Shown here piece after piece: positions 1 to 6,440 of a DNA stretch of 13,182 nt. Below the pieces are notes generated by a model. The model worked only from the letters and a program-made list of their open reading frames with translations. It did not search any database and was not told the origin of the DNA. Positions within the stretch are counted from its first letter, which is position 1. Each line of letters opens with the position of its first letter. Origin of the DNA: Planctomycetota bacterium. Its GTDB lineage: Bacteria; Planctomycetota; Planctomycetia; Planctomycetales; Planctomycetaceae. The translations under genes and the position numbers were made by a program. The stretch is taken from assembly GCA_003669575.1 (NCBI GenBank), contig QWOR01000140.1, positions 1-13,182 of the forward strand, written 5' to 3'.

Positions 1-1
1 A

Positions 2-79
2 GAATCAATCCTGCCGTTCAGGAAGCTTGAGCCCCGGAAGATGTCGCTCCGGCTGTTTGATGAACGGTTCGGCCGATAG
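2..79 (+). CDS. 3' end of an unidentified upstream gene (partial)
   Basis: An open frame enters from the left edge and stops at TAG 77-79. It encodes about 25 residues ending in LRLFDERFGR. Most of its codons end in G or C, as in the real genes here, and the stop lies 23 bases before the nnrD start, which suits a co-directional operon. The piece is too short to assign a family. A second frame stays open from 3 to 101 but has less typical codon use, so this choice is tentative. Confidence 0.35.
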   Translation, partial: ESILPFRKLEPRKMSLRLFDERFGR

Positions 80-102
80 TTCCTCAAGATTGACCCGCTG
101 AG

Positions 103-966
103 ATGTCCACTCTGAAACGCATCTCCGACGTTCCCCAACTGCCATCCCGCTCGGTCGACTCTCACAAAGGGAGTTATGGTCGTGCTGTCATCGTGGGGGG
201 AAGTGTCGGGATGAGCGGGGCCATCTCGCTGGCCGGTTTGGGCGCCTTGCGCGGCGGGGCGGGGCTGGTCTATCTCGCTTGCCCGAAGTCGATCTGGAGT
301 GCAGTGGCTGCGATTGAGCCGTCGTATCTGACCGTTCCACTTTCGGAGGATGCAAACGGGCGGTTGGCGGTTCCGTCGATCCCTGGGATTCTGCTGGCCT
401 GCCAGAACGCTGATGCGGTCGCGATTGGACCGGGACTGGGGCAGTCGGACGAGCTGCGCGATCTGGTGTCACACATTGTTCGCAGCGTCGATGTGCCGTG
501 CGTGGTCGATGCCGATGCGTTGAACCTGCTGGTCGATCGAGTGGATGTCCTGGGCACGGCACCGGCGGTTCGTGTCCTCACTCCACATCCGGGCGAGTTC
601 GCTCGGCTGACGGGTCTCACTATCACTGTCGTGCAGGCAAATCGCGAGTCGCTGGCCATCGAATTTGCGCAACGTCATCGCGTGGTCCTTGTGCTGAAGG
701 GAGCCGGGACGATCGTCACCGATGGACTGCGGGTCTTTATCAACCGGACCGGTAACCCGGGCATGGCCACTGGCGGGACCGGCGACGTGCTGACGGGATT
801 GATTACAGCTCTGATTGCTCAGGGAGCCGATCCTTTCGACGCGGCCTGTCTGGGCTGCCATTTGCACGGGCTGGCCGGTGATATCGCCGCCGAGGAACTC
901 AGCCCGCCCGGGATGATTGCGTCCGACCTGCCTAAGTACCTGCCACGGGCGTGGAAGCGATCGTGA
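103..966 (+). CDS. nnrD: ADP-dependent NAD(P)H-hydrate dehydratase (NnrD), stand-alone
   Basis: This metabolite-repair enzyme dehydrates the damaged S-hydrate of NADH or NADPH back to the usable cofactor, using ADP in bacteria. The 287-residue protein has a ribokinase-like fold. Visible family blocks are KGSYGR (22-27) leading into VGGSVGMSGA (31-40), IGPGLG (108-113), VDADALNLL (135-143), TPHPGEF (160-166), LKGAGT (198-203) and the nucleotide and active-site block NPGMATGGTGDVLTG (218-232), with D228 the expected catalytic aspartate. The length fits a dehydratase domain alone. Many bacteria fuse it to the NnrE epimerase, and no epimerase domain is present here, so that activity must be encoded elsewhere. 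ATG 103 lacks a strong ribosome-binding site. The stop overlaps the next start in a GTGA motif, pointing to translational coupling with the glycerate kinase. The family assignment is secure. Confidence 0.93.
   Translation: MSTLKRISDVPQLPSRSVDSHKGSYGRAVIVGGSVGMSGAISLAGLGALRGGAGLVYLACPKSIWSAVAAIEPSYLTVPLSEDANGRLAVPSIPGILLACQNADAVAIGPGLGQSDELRDLVSHIVRSVDVPCVVDADALNLLVDRVDVLGTAPAVRVLTPHPGEFARLTGLTITVVQANRESLAIEFAQRHRVVLVLKGAGTIVTDGLRVFINRTGNPGMATGGTGDVLTGLITALIAQGADPFDAACLGCHLHGLAGDIAAEELSPPGMIASDLPKYLPRAWKRS
953..957 (+). promoter_or_regulatory. Ribosome-binding site deciding the glycerate kinase start
   Basis: GGAAG lies 5 bases before GTG 963. That GTG shares a GTGA overlap with the nnrD stop. 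The alternative in-frame GTG at 951 has no purine-rich site upstream, so 963 is preferred. Confidence 0.5.
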
Positions 967-2360
967 GTCACGATCCACCCGTTCCCGAGTCTAGGCACAT
1001 CGTGGAGTCGATCTGGCGAGCGGCCGTGCAGGCGGTCGATTCCAAGCGGCTCGTGCGCCAGGCGATTCGTGTTGACGGTGACCAGCTATTGGTCGCCGGG
1101 CAGACGATCCCGCTGGCTGAGTTGAATCGCATTGAAATCGTCGGAGCCGGTAAGGCCGGAGCCGGGATGGCTCTGGGGACTGAAGAATTGCTCGCTCAGC
1201 TCGGCAAGAAAGTATCGGGATGGGTGAATGTGCCCGCTGATTGTGTACAGCCCTTGAAGTCGATCCACCTTCATCCCGCGCGTCCTGCCGGGATCAATGA
1301 GCCGACCGAGGCCGGTGTCGCGGGCTCCGAAGAGATCCTCCGTCGCGTCGCGAGTCTTGGCGAGGGGGATCTCTGTCTGGTCCTCATCTCCGGCGGCGGG
1401 AGTGCATTACTCCCTGCTCCGATCGATGGTGTCTCGCTCTCCGACAAGGCGCTGACCATCCGCCGCATGTCGCTCGCGGGGGCGGGGATCGACGAGCTCA
1501 ACTGTGTGCGGCGTCAGCTGTCGCGGGTCAAAGGCGGCGGGCTGGCTCGTGCCTGCCGGGCTCAATGGATGATCACGCTCGTCATCTCGGATGTCATCGG
1601 CGATCCACTGGAAGTGATCGCCAGCGGGCCGACGATCGATTTTCCCACGGAGCCGCAGCGGGCACTCGAACTGCTCGAACGATTCGCCCCAGGGCTGGAA
1701 GGGATTCCGAAACCAGTGGTTCAGGCACTGCTCCAGCAGATTTCGAACATTCAATCGGCCCCACCGGCTGCCAGAGTCTCTGGAAACAGCCGTACTGCTT
1801 CGGAGAAGAAGACACTGCAGCACGTCTCGATCATCGGCAACAACCAGACCGCCGTTGATGCCGCTGAACGGGAAGCCCGAGATCGCGGTCTCGATGTGCG
1901 TGTTGTCGGCGTCGGTCTCGCTGGTGAGGCCCAGACTGTCGGGCGAGAGCTGGCTGATGAATGCCTGCGCCTTCAGCCGACCATAACCAGGCGGCTCTGC
2001 CTCATCAGTGGTGGCGAGCCAGTCGTCAAAGTTGAGAAACGCTCCGGACCCCAGAAAGGCGGTCGTAACCAGGAACTCGCGCTGGCGGCCCTCTGTCGCC
2101 TCATCGAACAAAACGCCGCTGGCATCACGATCCTCTCCGGGGGGACCGATGGAGAAGATGGCCCCACCGATGCTGCTGGAGCCATCGCCGATGACGCCGT
2201 CGCTCAAGCTGCCGCACAGCTTCATCTCGACCCGCGAATGTATCTTCACGACCACAACAGCTATCCCCTTTTTCAACAGACCGGTGGCCTACTCATCACC
2301 GGGCCGACTCACACCAACGTCATGGATGTCCGCGTCGCTCTCGTTCATCCCCCCGGTTAA
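963..2360 (+). CDS. Glycerate 2-kinase, MOFRL family (GckA/TtuD type)
   Basis: It phosphorylates D-glycerate at position 2 with ATP to give 2-phosphoglycerate, feeding glyoxylate, serine or sugar-acid breakdown into lower glycolysis in the cytoplasm. With the GTG 963 start the protein has 465 residues, normal for this class. Family motifs are GAGKAGAGMA near 61-70 with the likely active-site lysine at 64, the glycine-rich LISGGGSALLPAP (141-153), NCVRRQLSRVKGGGLA (180-195), ISDVIGDPLEVIASGPT (208-224), a second LISGGEP (347-353), GGRNQELALAAL (366-377) with its conserved arginine, and the C-terminal MOFRL block from SGGTDGEDGPTDAAGA (392-407) to a tail rich in GPTHTNVMD. The gene overlaps nnrD by 4 bp. 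A GTG at 951 would add four residues. The related name hydroxypyruvate reductase (TtuD) is used for this family in older annotation. The family is sure, the physiological route is not. Confidence 0.92.
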   Translation: MSHDPPVPESRHIVESIWRAAVQAVDSKRLVRQAIRVDGDQLLVAGQTIPLAELNRIEIVGAGKAGAGMALGTEELLAQLGKKVSGWVNVPADCVQPLKSIHLHPARPAGINEPTEAGVAGSEEILRRVASLGEGDLCLVLISGGGSALLPAPIDGVSLSDKALTIRRMSLAGAGIDELNCVRRQLSRVKGGGLARACRAQWMITLVISDVIGDPLEVIASGPTIDFPTEPQRALELLERFAPGLEGIPKPVVQALLQQISNIQSAPPAARVSGNSRTASEKKTLQHVSIIGNNQTAVDAAEREARDRGLDVRVVGVGLAGEAQTVGRELADECLRLQPTITRRLCLISGGEPVVKVEKRSGPQKGGRNQELALAALCRLIEQNAAGITILSGGTDGEDGPTDAAGAIADDAVAQAAAQLHLDPRMYLHDHNSYPLFQQTGGLLITGPTHTNVMDVRVALVHPPG

Positions 2361-2373
2361 CCTCTGCACTGTC

Positions 2374-2401
2374 GATCAACCACCAACTCTCAACGATCAA
2401 C
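2374..2401 (+). repeat. Four-unit heptanucleotide tandem repeat (NNYCAAC)
   Basis: The 54-base gap between the glycerate kinase and recO holds four consecutive 7-base units: GATCAAC, CACCAAC, TCTCAAC, GATCAAC. The last four bases of every unit are identical (CAAC), and the first and last units match fully. The array ends 13 bases before the recO ATG, where a ribosome-binding site would be expected. What follows it is pyrimidine-rich and has no Shine-Dalgarno match. Confidence 0.7.
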
Positions 2402-2414
2402 CCTCTCCTCCCCC

Positions 2415-3161
2415 ATGCCACCCGAAAAAGCGGAAGCCCTCGTGATCCGGTTGGCCGACTTCAGTGAGTCGAGTCGTGTGGTGACGTTCTTCACTCGCGA
2501 GTTCGGCAAGTCGAGCGCCCTGGCCAAGGGGGTAAAGCGTCTCAAAGGTCCGTTCGAGGGATCCATCGATCTCCTCGCTCACGTGCAGATTATTCTCTAT
2601 CGCAAGGACCATGACGCACTCGATCTGGTCACTGAAGCCCAGCTGGTCAGCCGGTTTGCTCCACCGTCGAAAGAAATATTTCCACTCTACGCGGGGTACT
2701 ACGTCGCCGAACTGCTCGACATCGGCACCGAGCCGCATGACCCTCACGCAATTCTGTTTGATGAGGCGATCGCCACACTTGACCGACTGAGCGAGTCGAC
2801 AGATCCTCGTTTCGCCATCATGAGGTTCGAACTCCTGCTACTCCGCGAGATCGGCAATCTCCCGGGGTTCACACATTGCGTCCATTGCGAGACCGCAGCT
2901 ACGGCGTCACGCGGCTCAAAATTCTGGGTCACGGCCAGCGGGCTGATCTGTGAAGCCTGCGGGAGACCAGAATATGAGCACGCTGCCATCCAGCCCGGTA
3001 GCGTCAGGTTGCTGCAACAGCTTTCCACGGACGAAGCCCCCGCGTTGCAGGAATTGTCCCCCACGGCTTCGCAAATCAAAGAGGTGCGGCGCATCGTCAC
3101 AGCTGCAGTCACGCATGCGCTGGATCGCAAACCCAAAATGCTGGGTTATCTGAAGTTCTAA
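2415..3161 (+). CDS. recO: DNA repair protein RecO
   Basis: RecO is a recombination mediator of the RecFOR pathway: it binds RecR and SSB-coated single-stranded DNA and helps load RecA. The 248-residue length is typical. The N-terminal OB-fold region (about 4-80) carries the family pattern ALVIRLADFSESSRVVTFFT followed by AKGVKRLKGPFEG, where many RecO proteins read KGARR. The helical C-terminal part holds a four-cysteine zinc site, CVHC at 155-158 and CEAC at 179-182, which only some RecO lineages keep. ATG 2415 is the first codon that gives the complete OB-fold. No Shine-Dalgarno site precedes it, only a CT-rich stretch and a heptanucleotide repeat. It may be co-transcribed with nnrD and the glycerate kinase, but the 54-base gap leaves room for a separate signal. 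Confidence 0.93.
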   Translation: MPPEKAEALVIRLADFSESSRVVTFFTREFGKSSALAKGVKRLKGPFEGSIDLLAHVQIILYRKDHDALDLVTEAQLVSRFAPPSKEIFPLYAGYYVAELLDIGTEPHDPHAILFDEAIATLDRLSESTDPRFAIMRFELLLLREIGNLPGFTHCVHCETAATASRGSKFWVTASGLICEACGRPEYEHAAIQPGSVRLLQQLSTDEAPALQELSPTASQIKEVRRIVTAAVTHALDRKPKMLGYLKF

Positions 3162-3187
3162 GCGAATTCAACATTCTTCTTCACTCA

Positions 3188-3209
3188 GGCCAGACAAGAA
3201 CGTCTGACC
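3188..3209 (-). repeat. REP-like palindrome, copy 1 (inverted, diverged)
   Basis: GGcCAGAC and GTCTGaCC flank a 6-base loop, starting 27 bases after the recO stop. Read on the - strand, it shares the core CAGAC-N-TTC-N-TGTCTG with the other two copies and matches the copy at 12670-12691 at 16 of 22 positions. No U-tract follows on either side, so it is not a standard intrinsic terminator, though it could stabilise the recO mRNA end. Confidence 0.6.
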
Positions 3210-3227
3210 CACTCCCACACCACAGTG

Positions 3228-3249
3228 GAACCGACATTCCTGTCTGTTT
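3228..3249 (+). repeat. REP-like palindrome, copy 2
   Basis: This 22-base stretch matches the copy at 12670-12691 at 20 of 22 positions, with the core GACATTCCTGTC intact and one substitution in the left arm. It lies in opposite orientation to copy 1, 18 bases away. Confidence 0.7.
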
Positions 3250-3447
3250 GTCTGGGGACTGAAGACGTATTGCGAACTTGCTCGACCGGAGTGAGAAGAG
3301 TGGAATGAGACGATCACTGGTGATGTCGGAGCAAGACCGGGCGGTGTCACAGTCGGTCGTCTTCATGGAACTGCCGGTTTGGCTCCTCGTCTGGATCAGC
3401 TCAAACCGCCGTATTTACGTGCTTCCCGGTGGTTACCCGAATTCCTA

Positions 3448-3477
3448 TTGAGTCATCGGCAAAAACTGCCGTATACT
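3448..3477 (+). promoter_or_regulatory. Predicted sigma70-type promoter of the PstS-like gene
   Basis: A -35 element TTGAGT (3448-3453, 4 of 6 matches) and a -10 element TATACT (3472-3477, 5 of 6 matches) are separated by 18 bases. Transcription would start near 3484, giving a leader of about 190 nucleotides. This is inferred from consensus matching only. Confidence 0.45.
3457..3471. promoter_or_regulatory. Inverted repeat inside the promoter spacer (possible operator)
   Basis: CGGCA and TGCCG are perfect inverted arms around AAAAC, filling 15 of the 18 bases between the -35 and -10 elements. A dyad in this position is typical of repressor or MerR-like sites. Five-base arms can occur by chance, so this is only a candidate. 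Confidence 0.3.
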
Positions 3478-3517
3478 CCGCGCGCTGGGAAGCCGGGCTC
3501 GAGTTGTCGAAGTTCCG

Positions 3518-3536
3518 AGAGAGATTCTTTCTCTCT
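3518..3536 (+). other. Leader hairpin of the PstS-like transcript
   Basis: AGAGAGA and TCTCTCT pair perfectly around the loop TTCTT, about 35 bases after the predicted transcription start and 141 bases before the ATG. No U-tract follows, so an RNA-stability or regulatory role is more likely than termination. Confidence 0.4.
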
Positions 3537-3677
3537 GAGCAAGCTGTCCAGCGTCGTTTCGGACTGTGGTGTCAACGGATGACATACCGTCGGTTCGACA
3601 GGTGAATGCATTGAGAGATCCACGCGGGCGATGTCCAGCGGAAGTCGCTGTCGGTTCCGTACTTCAGGGAGGGAAAG

Positions 3678-4664
3678 ATGTTGAAATCAGTAATGCGAAT
3701 GGTGGTGGCATTGGCGTTGGTGGCATCGTCTACCTTCGCCATGGCAGAGGAATACCTGGATCCCCAGCTTCCAGTGTACCGTCCCGTGGACAAACTCGAG
3801 GGCAAGATCTCGCTGATCGGCTCGGACACCATGTCCCAGGTTGTCGCTGTGTGGAAGGACAGTTTCAAGAAGTTCTACCCCAATGTCGAAGTCACCATCT
3901 CCGTGAAGGGCGCGACGAATGCGATTCCTTCCGTGATGAAGGGAGAGGCCACGATTGGCATGCTCAGCCGTGAGGCGACTCACGAAGAAATCGAGGTCTT
4001 CACCGCCGAGAAGAAGTATGCCCCCAAGCTGCTGGTTCCGAGTCTGGAACGTATTGGGGTCTATGTGAGTGAGTGTAATCCGATTGAAAGCCTGACTCTG
4101 GCTCAGGTCGACGCCATCTTCTCAACGACCCGCAAGCGTGGAGAAGCCAAGGAGTACAAGACCTGGGGTGATCTCAGCGTCCCGGGGCAACTGGCCAAGG
4201 AGAAGATCACTCTGCGTGGCCGTTCCGCTACCACCGGATCCCAGGGCTTCTTTCAGGCCGTGGTATTGCAAGGCGGCGAATTTCACAAGGAAATGATCCC
4301 CGCCAAGGACAACCTGACGCTGGTCAAGGAGATCGCCGCTGATCCGACAGCAATCGGATTCTCGGGCGAGATCTACCAGATCCCCGGCATCCGCGCGGTG
4401 CCCATCGCCGTGAAGGCCGACGAGCCAGCCTATGCCATCGATTCGCTGGGAGACGAGCACGGAACCTATCCGATCATTCGTCCTCTGCAGTTTGTCATTG
4501 ATCAGGCTCCAGACAAGGAATTGCCCGAAGCGGAACGCGAATTCCTCAAGTATGTATTCAGCAAGTCGGGCCAGGAAGATGTCGTGAAAGCGGGCTTCCA
4601 TCCGATTTCGTCCGCACCTGCCCGGACGGCGTTGGGAGCAGTCGGTCTCAATACATTGAACTGA
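3678..4664 (+). CDS. PstS-like periplasmic phosphate-binding protein, orphan
   Basis: This is a secreted substrate-binding protein of the PstS/PBP-like family, which captures phosphate for an ABC importer or for sensing. The 328-residue precursor has a signal peptide (1-23, cleavage likely after AMA) and a mature domain starting LIGSDTMSQVV (47-57). S49, D50 and T51 there correspond to the first ligand-binding loop, and GRSATTGSQGFF (181-192) supplies the second anion-binding loop usual in PstS. AIGFSGEIYQ (226-235) matches the family IGYAG-type segment. AGGGAGGG (3666-3673) sits just before the ATG and supports this start. No pstC, pstA, pstB or phoU follows, so the permease must be elsewhere or the protein acts in sensing. 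A long leader with its own promoter suggests individual regulation. Phosphate is the likeliest ligand but other oxyanions cannot be excluded. Confidence 0.85.
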   Translation: MLKSVMRMVVALALVASSTFAMAEEYLDPQLPVYRPVDKLEGKISLIGSDTMSQVVAVWKDSFKKFYPNVEVTISVKGATNAIPSVMKGEATIGMLSREATHEEIEVFTAEKKYAPKLLVPSLERIGVYVSECNPIESLTLAQVDAIFSTTRKRGEAKEYKTWGDLSVPGQLAKEKITLRGRSATTGSQGFFQAVVLQGGEFHKEMIPAKDNLTLVKEIAADPTAIGFSGEIYQIPGIRAVPIAVKADEPAYAIDSLGDEHGTYPIIRPLQFVIDQAPDKELPEAEREFLKYVFSKSGQEDVVKAGFHPISSAPARTALGAVGLNTLN

Positions 4665-4709
4665 CTCCCCAGACGGTCAACCGCTGCCAATGGTTATCAG
4701 GCGGGACAT

Positions 4710-4729
4710 CTCGACCAAGGTCGGTCGAG
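4710..4729 (+). other. Hairpin between the PstS-like and PDZ genes
   Basis: CTCGACC and GGTCGAG pair perfectly around a 6-base loop in the 115-base gap. GC-rich sequence follows without a T-run, so it is not a clear terminator. It may be an mRNA processing or attenuation structure, or it may be chance. Confidence 0.35.
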
Positions 4730-4764
4730 GCCGCCGTGAAGCACACGCTCTCATACATATTCCT

Positions 4765-4772
4765 GGAAGGAG
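4765..4772 (+). promoter_or_regulatory. Strong ribosome-binding site deciding the PDZ protein start
   Basis: GGAAGGAG lies 7 bases before ATG 4780. The longer frame from 4690 would put 30 residues in front of the signal peptide and lacks such a site, so 4780 is the start. Confidence 0.75.
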
Positions 4773-4779
4773 TCCTCCC

Positions 4780-6129
4780 ATGGTGCGGAGATTTTTGCAA
4801 GGGCTGACAATCACAGCCTCCGTCGTTCTGGTGACCTCGCCAGCCTGGTCGATTGATCCCCGTCTGAATACCAATACCACCCCCGGTCGGACCTCGACCG
4901 TTCCCACTTCGAACGATCCTGCAGCTGCACGTCTGGTGCAACCCGGGACAAATCTGACGATTCCCTCGAATCGGATTCGCGAAAGCGTCCCCGTGCCCGA
5001 TCCGACTCGCTTCGAGTACAACCCGACTCGCCCGACAGCTACCGATTCACTGCGTCCAGTGACTCCCGTTCGTGCTCAGTTGGCCCCTTCGAATCCCCTT
5101 CAACCACAGCCGCAGCCCCAGCCGAGTCAGTCGGCACAGCCACGTTGGAAACTTGGAGTCTACTCCAAGGACACCAGTACCGGTGTGCAAATCGTCCAGG
5201 TCGTCCAGAACGGTGCCGCTCAACGGGCCGGCCTGGAGAAGGACGATATCGTGCTGTCGGTGAACGGATTCCAGGTCGGCTACGTGAACGGGACTTTGTA
5301 CGACTGCGGGACTGAATTCGAGCGTCTGGCCGACAAGAACGGATGGGTCAGTCTGCTGGTGTTTGATAATCGTACCCGCTCGCTGACCAACCTGCCGGTA
5401 CAGCTCGATTCTCGCTTGATGCGTCTGGGCGGCACTCTGACCTGGCGTGATACGGTGTCTCTGCCCGCACGTTCCACGGCCGTTGTGGAATTGCGTGAGC
5501 GCGCTCGCGTGGGCGCACCAACCACAGTGATTGCCCGCACGACGGTTGATCAGCTGCGTGCCAACTCGATCCCGTTCGAGATCGAGTACGATCCCGGTCA
5601 GATCGACCAGGCCCGCACCTATCTGATTTCCGCGGTGGTGGTGTCGCCGACAAATCAGATGCTGTACCAGTCCAGCGCCGCTTCGAATTACCAGCTGACC
5701 AATCTGACCTCTGGCCAGAACCGGCCGATCACGATTGCTCTGGAACGCGCCGGTGGTTTTGAAGACCCCGTAGCTCATAACCCGCAGTACGGGAATCAGG
5801 AGCAGTACGTCACCCAGGAACAGCTTGAAACATTGTTTCAGACCATTCTGGAGCGGAACCCGACTCAGCGAGAAATGGAAGCCTGGCTGAACTCGATCCG
5901 CAATGGTCAGTCACTGGTCGACGTACAGGCCACACTGTTGGCCAACAACGCCGTCTTCAATCAGGTCGATCGTGACAAGACGCGTTATGTGGAGCGTCTT
6001 CACCAGTTGATGCTCGACCGCAAACCGACAGCGGAAGAGTTGGCCTACTGGACCAAGCGTTACGACGAGCTGCAGGGGATTCGCAGTGAAGTCGCTCGCG
6101 AGTTCATCAATTCAGTGGCCGCGAACTGA
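4780..6129 (+). CDS. Secreted PDZ - YbaY-like - DUF4214-like protein
   Basis: Function unknown. The 449-residue precursor has an N-terminal signal peptide (MVRRF then a hydrophobic run, cleavage near 24). A Pro/Thr/Gln-rich linker (about 28-121, with PQPQPQPS at 108-115) leads to a PDZ domain (about 123-200) containing VVQNGAAQRAGLEKDDIVLSVNG, the usual carboxylate-loop and GL-x-x-x-D-I signature. Next is a beta-sandwich resembling YbaY/YscW-type domains (about 215-323), with LGGTLTWRDTVSLPARSTAVVEL and IPFEIEYDPGQID. The C-terminus (about 345-447) looks like a DUF4214-type helical repeat, with ILERNPTQREMEAWLNSI and a second LMLDRKPTAEELAYW. There is no catalytic triad, so it is not a DegP-type protease. 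The protein is probably periplasmic or surface-attached and binds other proteins. It may be read with the PstS-like gene 115 bases upstream. A strong hairpin terminator follows it. The domain calls are by eye, and the YbaY call is the least certain. Confidence 0.8.
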   Translation: MVRRFLQGLTITASVVLVTSPAWSIDPRLNTNTTPGRTSTVPTSNDPAAARLVQPGTNLTIPSNRIRESVPVPDPTRFEYNPTRPTATDSLRPVTPVRAQLAPSNPLQPQPQPQPSQSAQPRWKLGVYSKDTSTGVQIVQVVQNGAAQRAGLEKDDIVLSVNGFQVGYVNGTLYDCGTEFERLADKNGWVSLLVFDNRTRSLTNLPVQLDSRLMRLGGTLTWRDTVSLPARSTAVVELRERARVGAPTTVIARTTVDQLRANSIPFEIEYDPGQIDQARTYLISAVVVSPTNQMLYQSSAASNYQLTNLTSGQNRPITIALERAGGFEDPVAHNPQYGNQEQYVTQEQLETLFQTILERNPTQREMEAWLNSIRNGQSLVDVQATLLANNAVFNQVDRDKTRYVERLHQLMLDRKPTAEELAYWTKRYDELQGIRSEVAREFINSVAAN

Positions 6130-6157
6130 TCTCAGATCCGTTCCCTGCTTGACCCTC

Positions 6158-6189
6158 AACGGGGACTCCGCACAAGCGGCGTCCCCGTT
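6158..6189 (+). terminator. Intrinsic terminator after the PDZ protein gene
   Basis: AACGGGGAC pairs perfectly with GTCCCCGTT, and inside it CCGC pairs with GCGG around an ACAA loop, with one T/C mismatch between the two stems. TGACTTTT follows. The hairpin begins 28 bases after the stop codon. It is the strongest stem seen in the window. Confidence 0.8.
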
Positions 6190-6426
6190 TGACTTTTGCG
6201 GGTTTATCGACGCGTGGCAGAACGGCATCACTTCCGGCCGGTGACCGATGGCCCGTTTGTATCGATCGTAGCGACCAAGAAACTCGTTGATGGGTCGCAA
6301 CGCGACGATGCGTGCTGGGACATCATTTCTTCGCCCATCGGTGGCAGCTGCCTGTAAGCTCGATGCACAGCGGTGTCTTTATGGAAGGATGACGCTTTCT
6401 GATTCGATTGTCGTGCATTGCGCCCC

Positions 6427-6431
6427 AGAGG
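6427..6431 (+). promoter_or_regulatory. Ribosome-binding site deciding the kinase start
   Basis: AGAGG lies 9 bases before ATG 6441. An in-frame TTG at 6408 would add 11 residues (SCIAPQRITE and its start) that match nothing in the family, so 6441 is preferred. Confidence 0.55.
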
Positions 6432-6440
6432 ATCACTGAA

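Larger units (their letters stand above)
3162..3677. other. 516-bp intergenic region upstream of the PstS-like gene
   Basis: No convincing gene lies here. A 67-codon + strand frame at 3379-3582 has no recognisable family and no ribosome-binding site. From left to right the region holds two copies of a REP-like palindrome in opposite orientation (3188-3249), a sigma70-like promoter (3448-3477) with a dyad in its spacer, and a transcribed leader with a hairpin (3518-3536). AAACYGCCGTAT occurs at 3403-3414 and again at 3463-3474, exactly 60 bases apart, and AACTGCCG also occurs at 3369-3376. Confidence 0.6.
6130..6440. other. Intergenic region between the PDZ and kinase genes
   Basis: It holds the hairpin terminator at 6158-6189 and about 250 further bases with no supported gene. 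I see no convincing -35/-10 pair for the kinase. The only other structure is a short GTCGC-AAC-GCGAC inverted repeat near 6296-6308, which is too small to interpret. Confidence 0.6.

Noticed and set aside
1407..2276. 289-codon open frame on the - strand
   Set aside because: It lies entirely opposite the glycerate kinase, matches no family, and is the usual antisense shadow of a gene rich in G/C-ending codons.
3313..3324. ATCAC-TG-GTGAT inverted repeat as an operator
   Set aside because: The arms are only five bases, it is far from the predicted promoter, and no second copy is present.
3379..3582. 67-codon + strand frame in the large intergenic region
   Set aside because: It runs across the predicted promoter and leader, has no ribosome-binding site and no family resemblance.
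5047..5778. 243-codon open frame on the - strand
   Set aside because: It is antisense to the PDZ protein gene, with no ribosome-binding site and low-complexity, His/Arg-rich translation.
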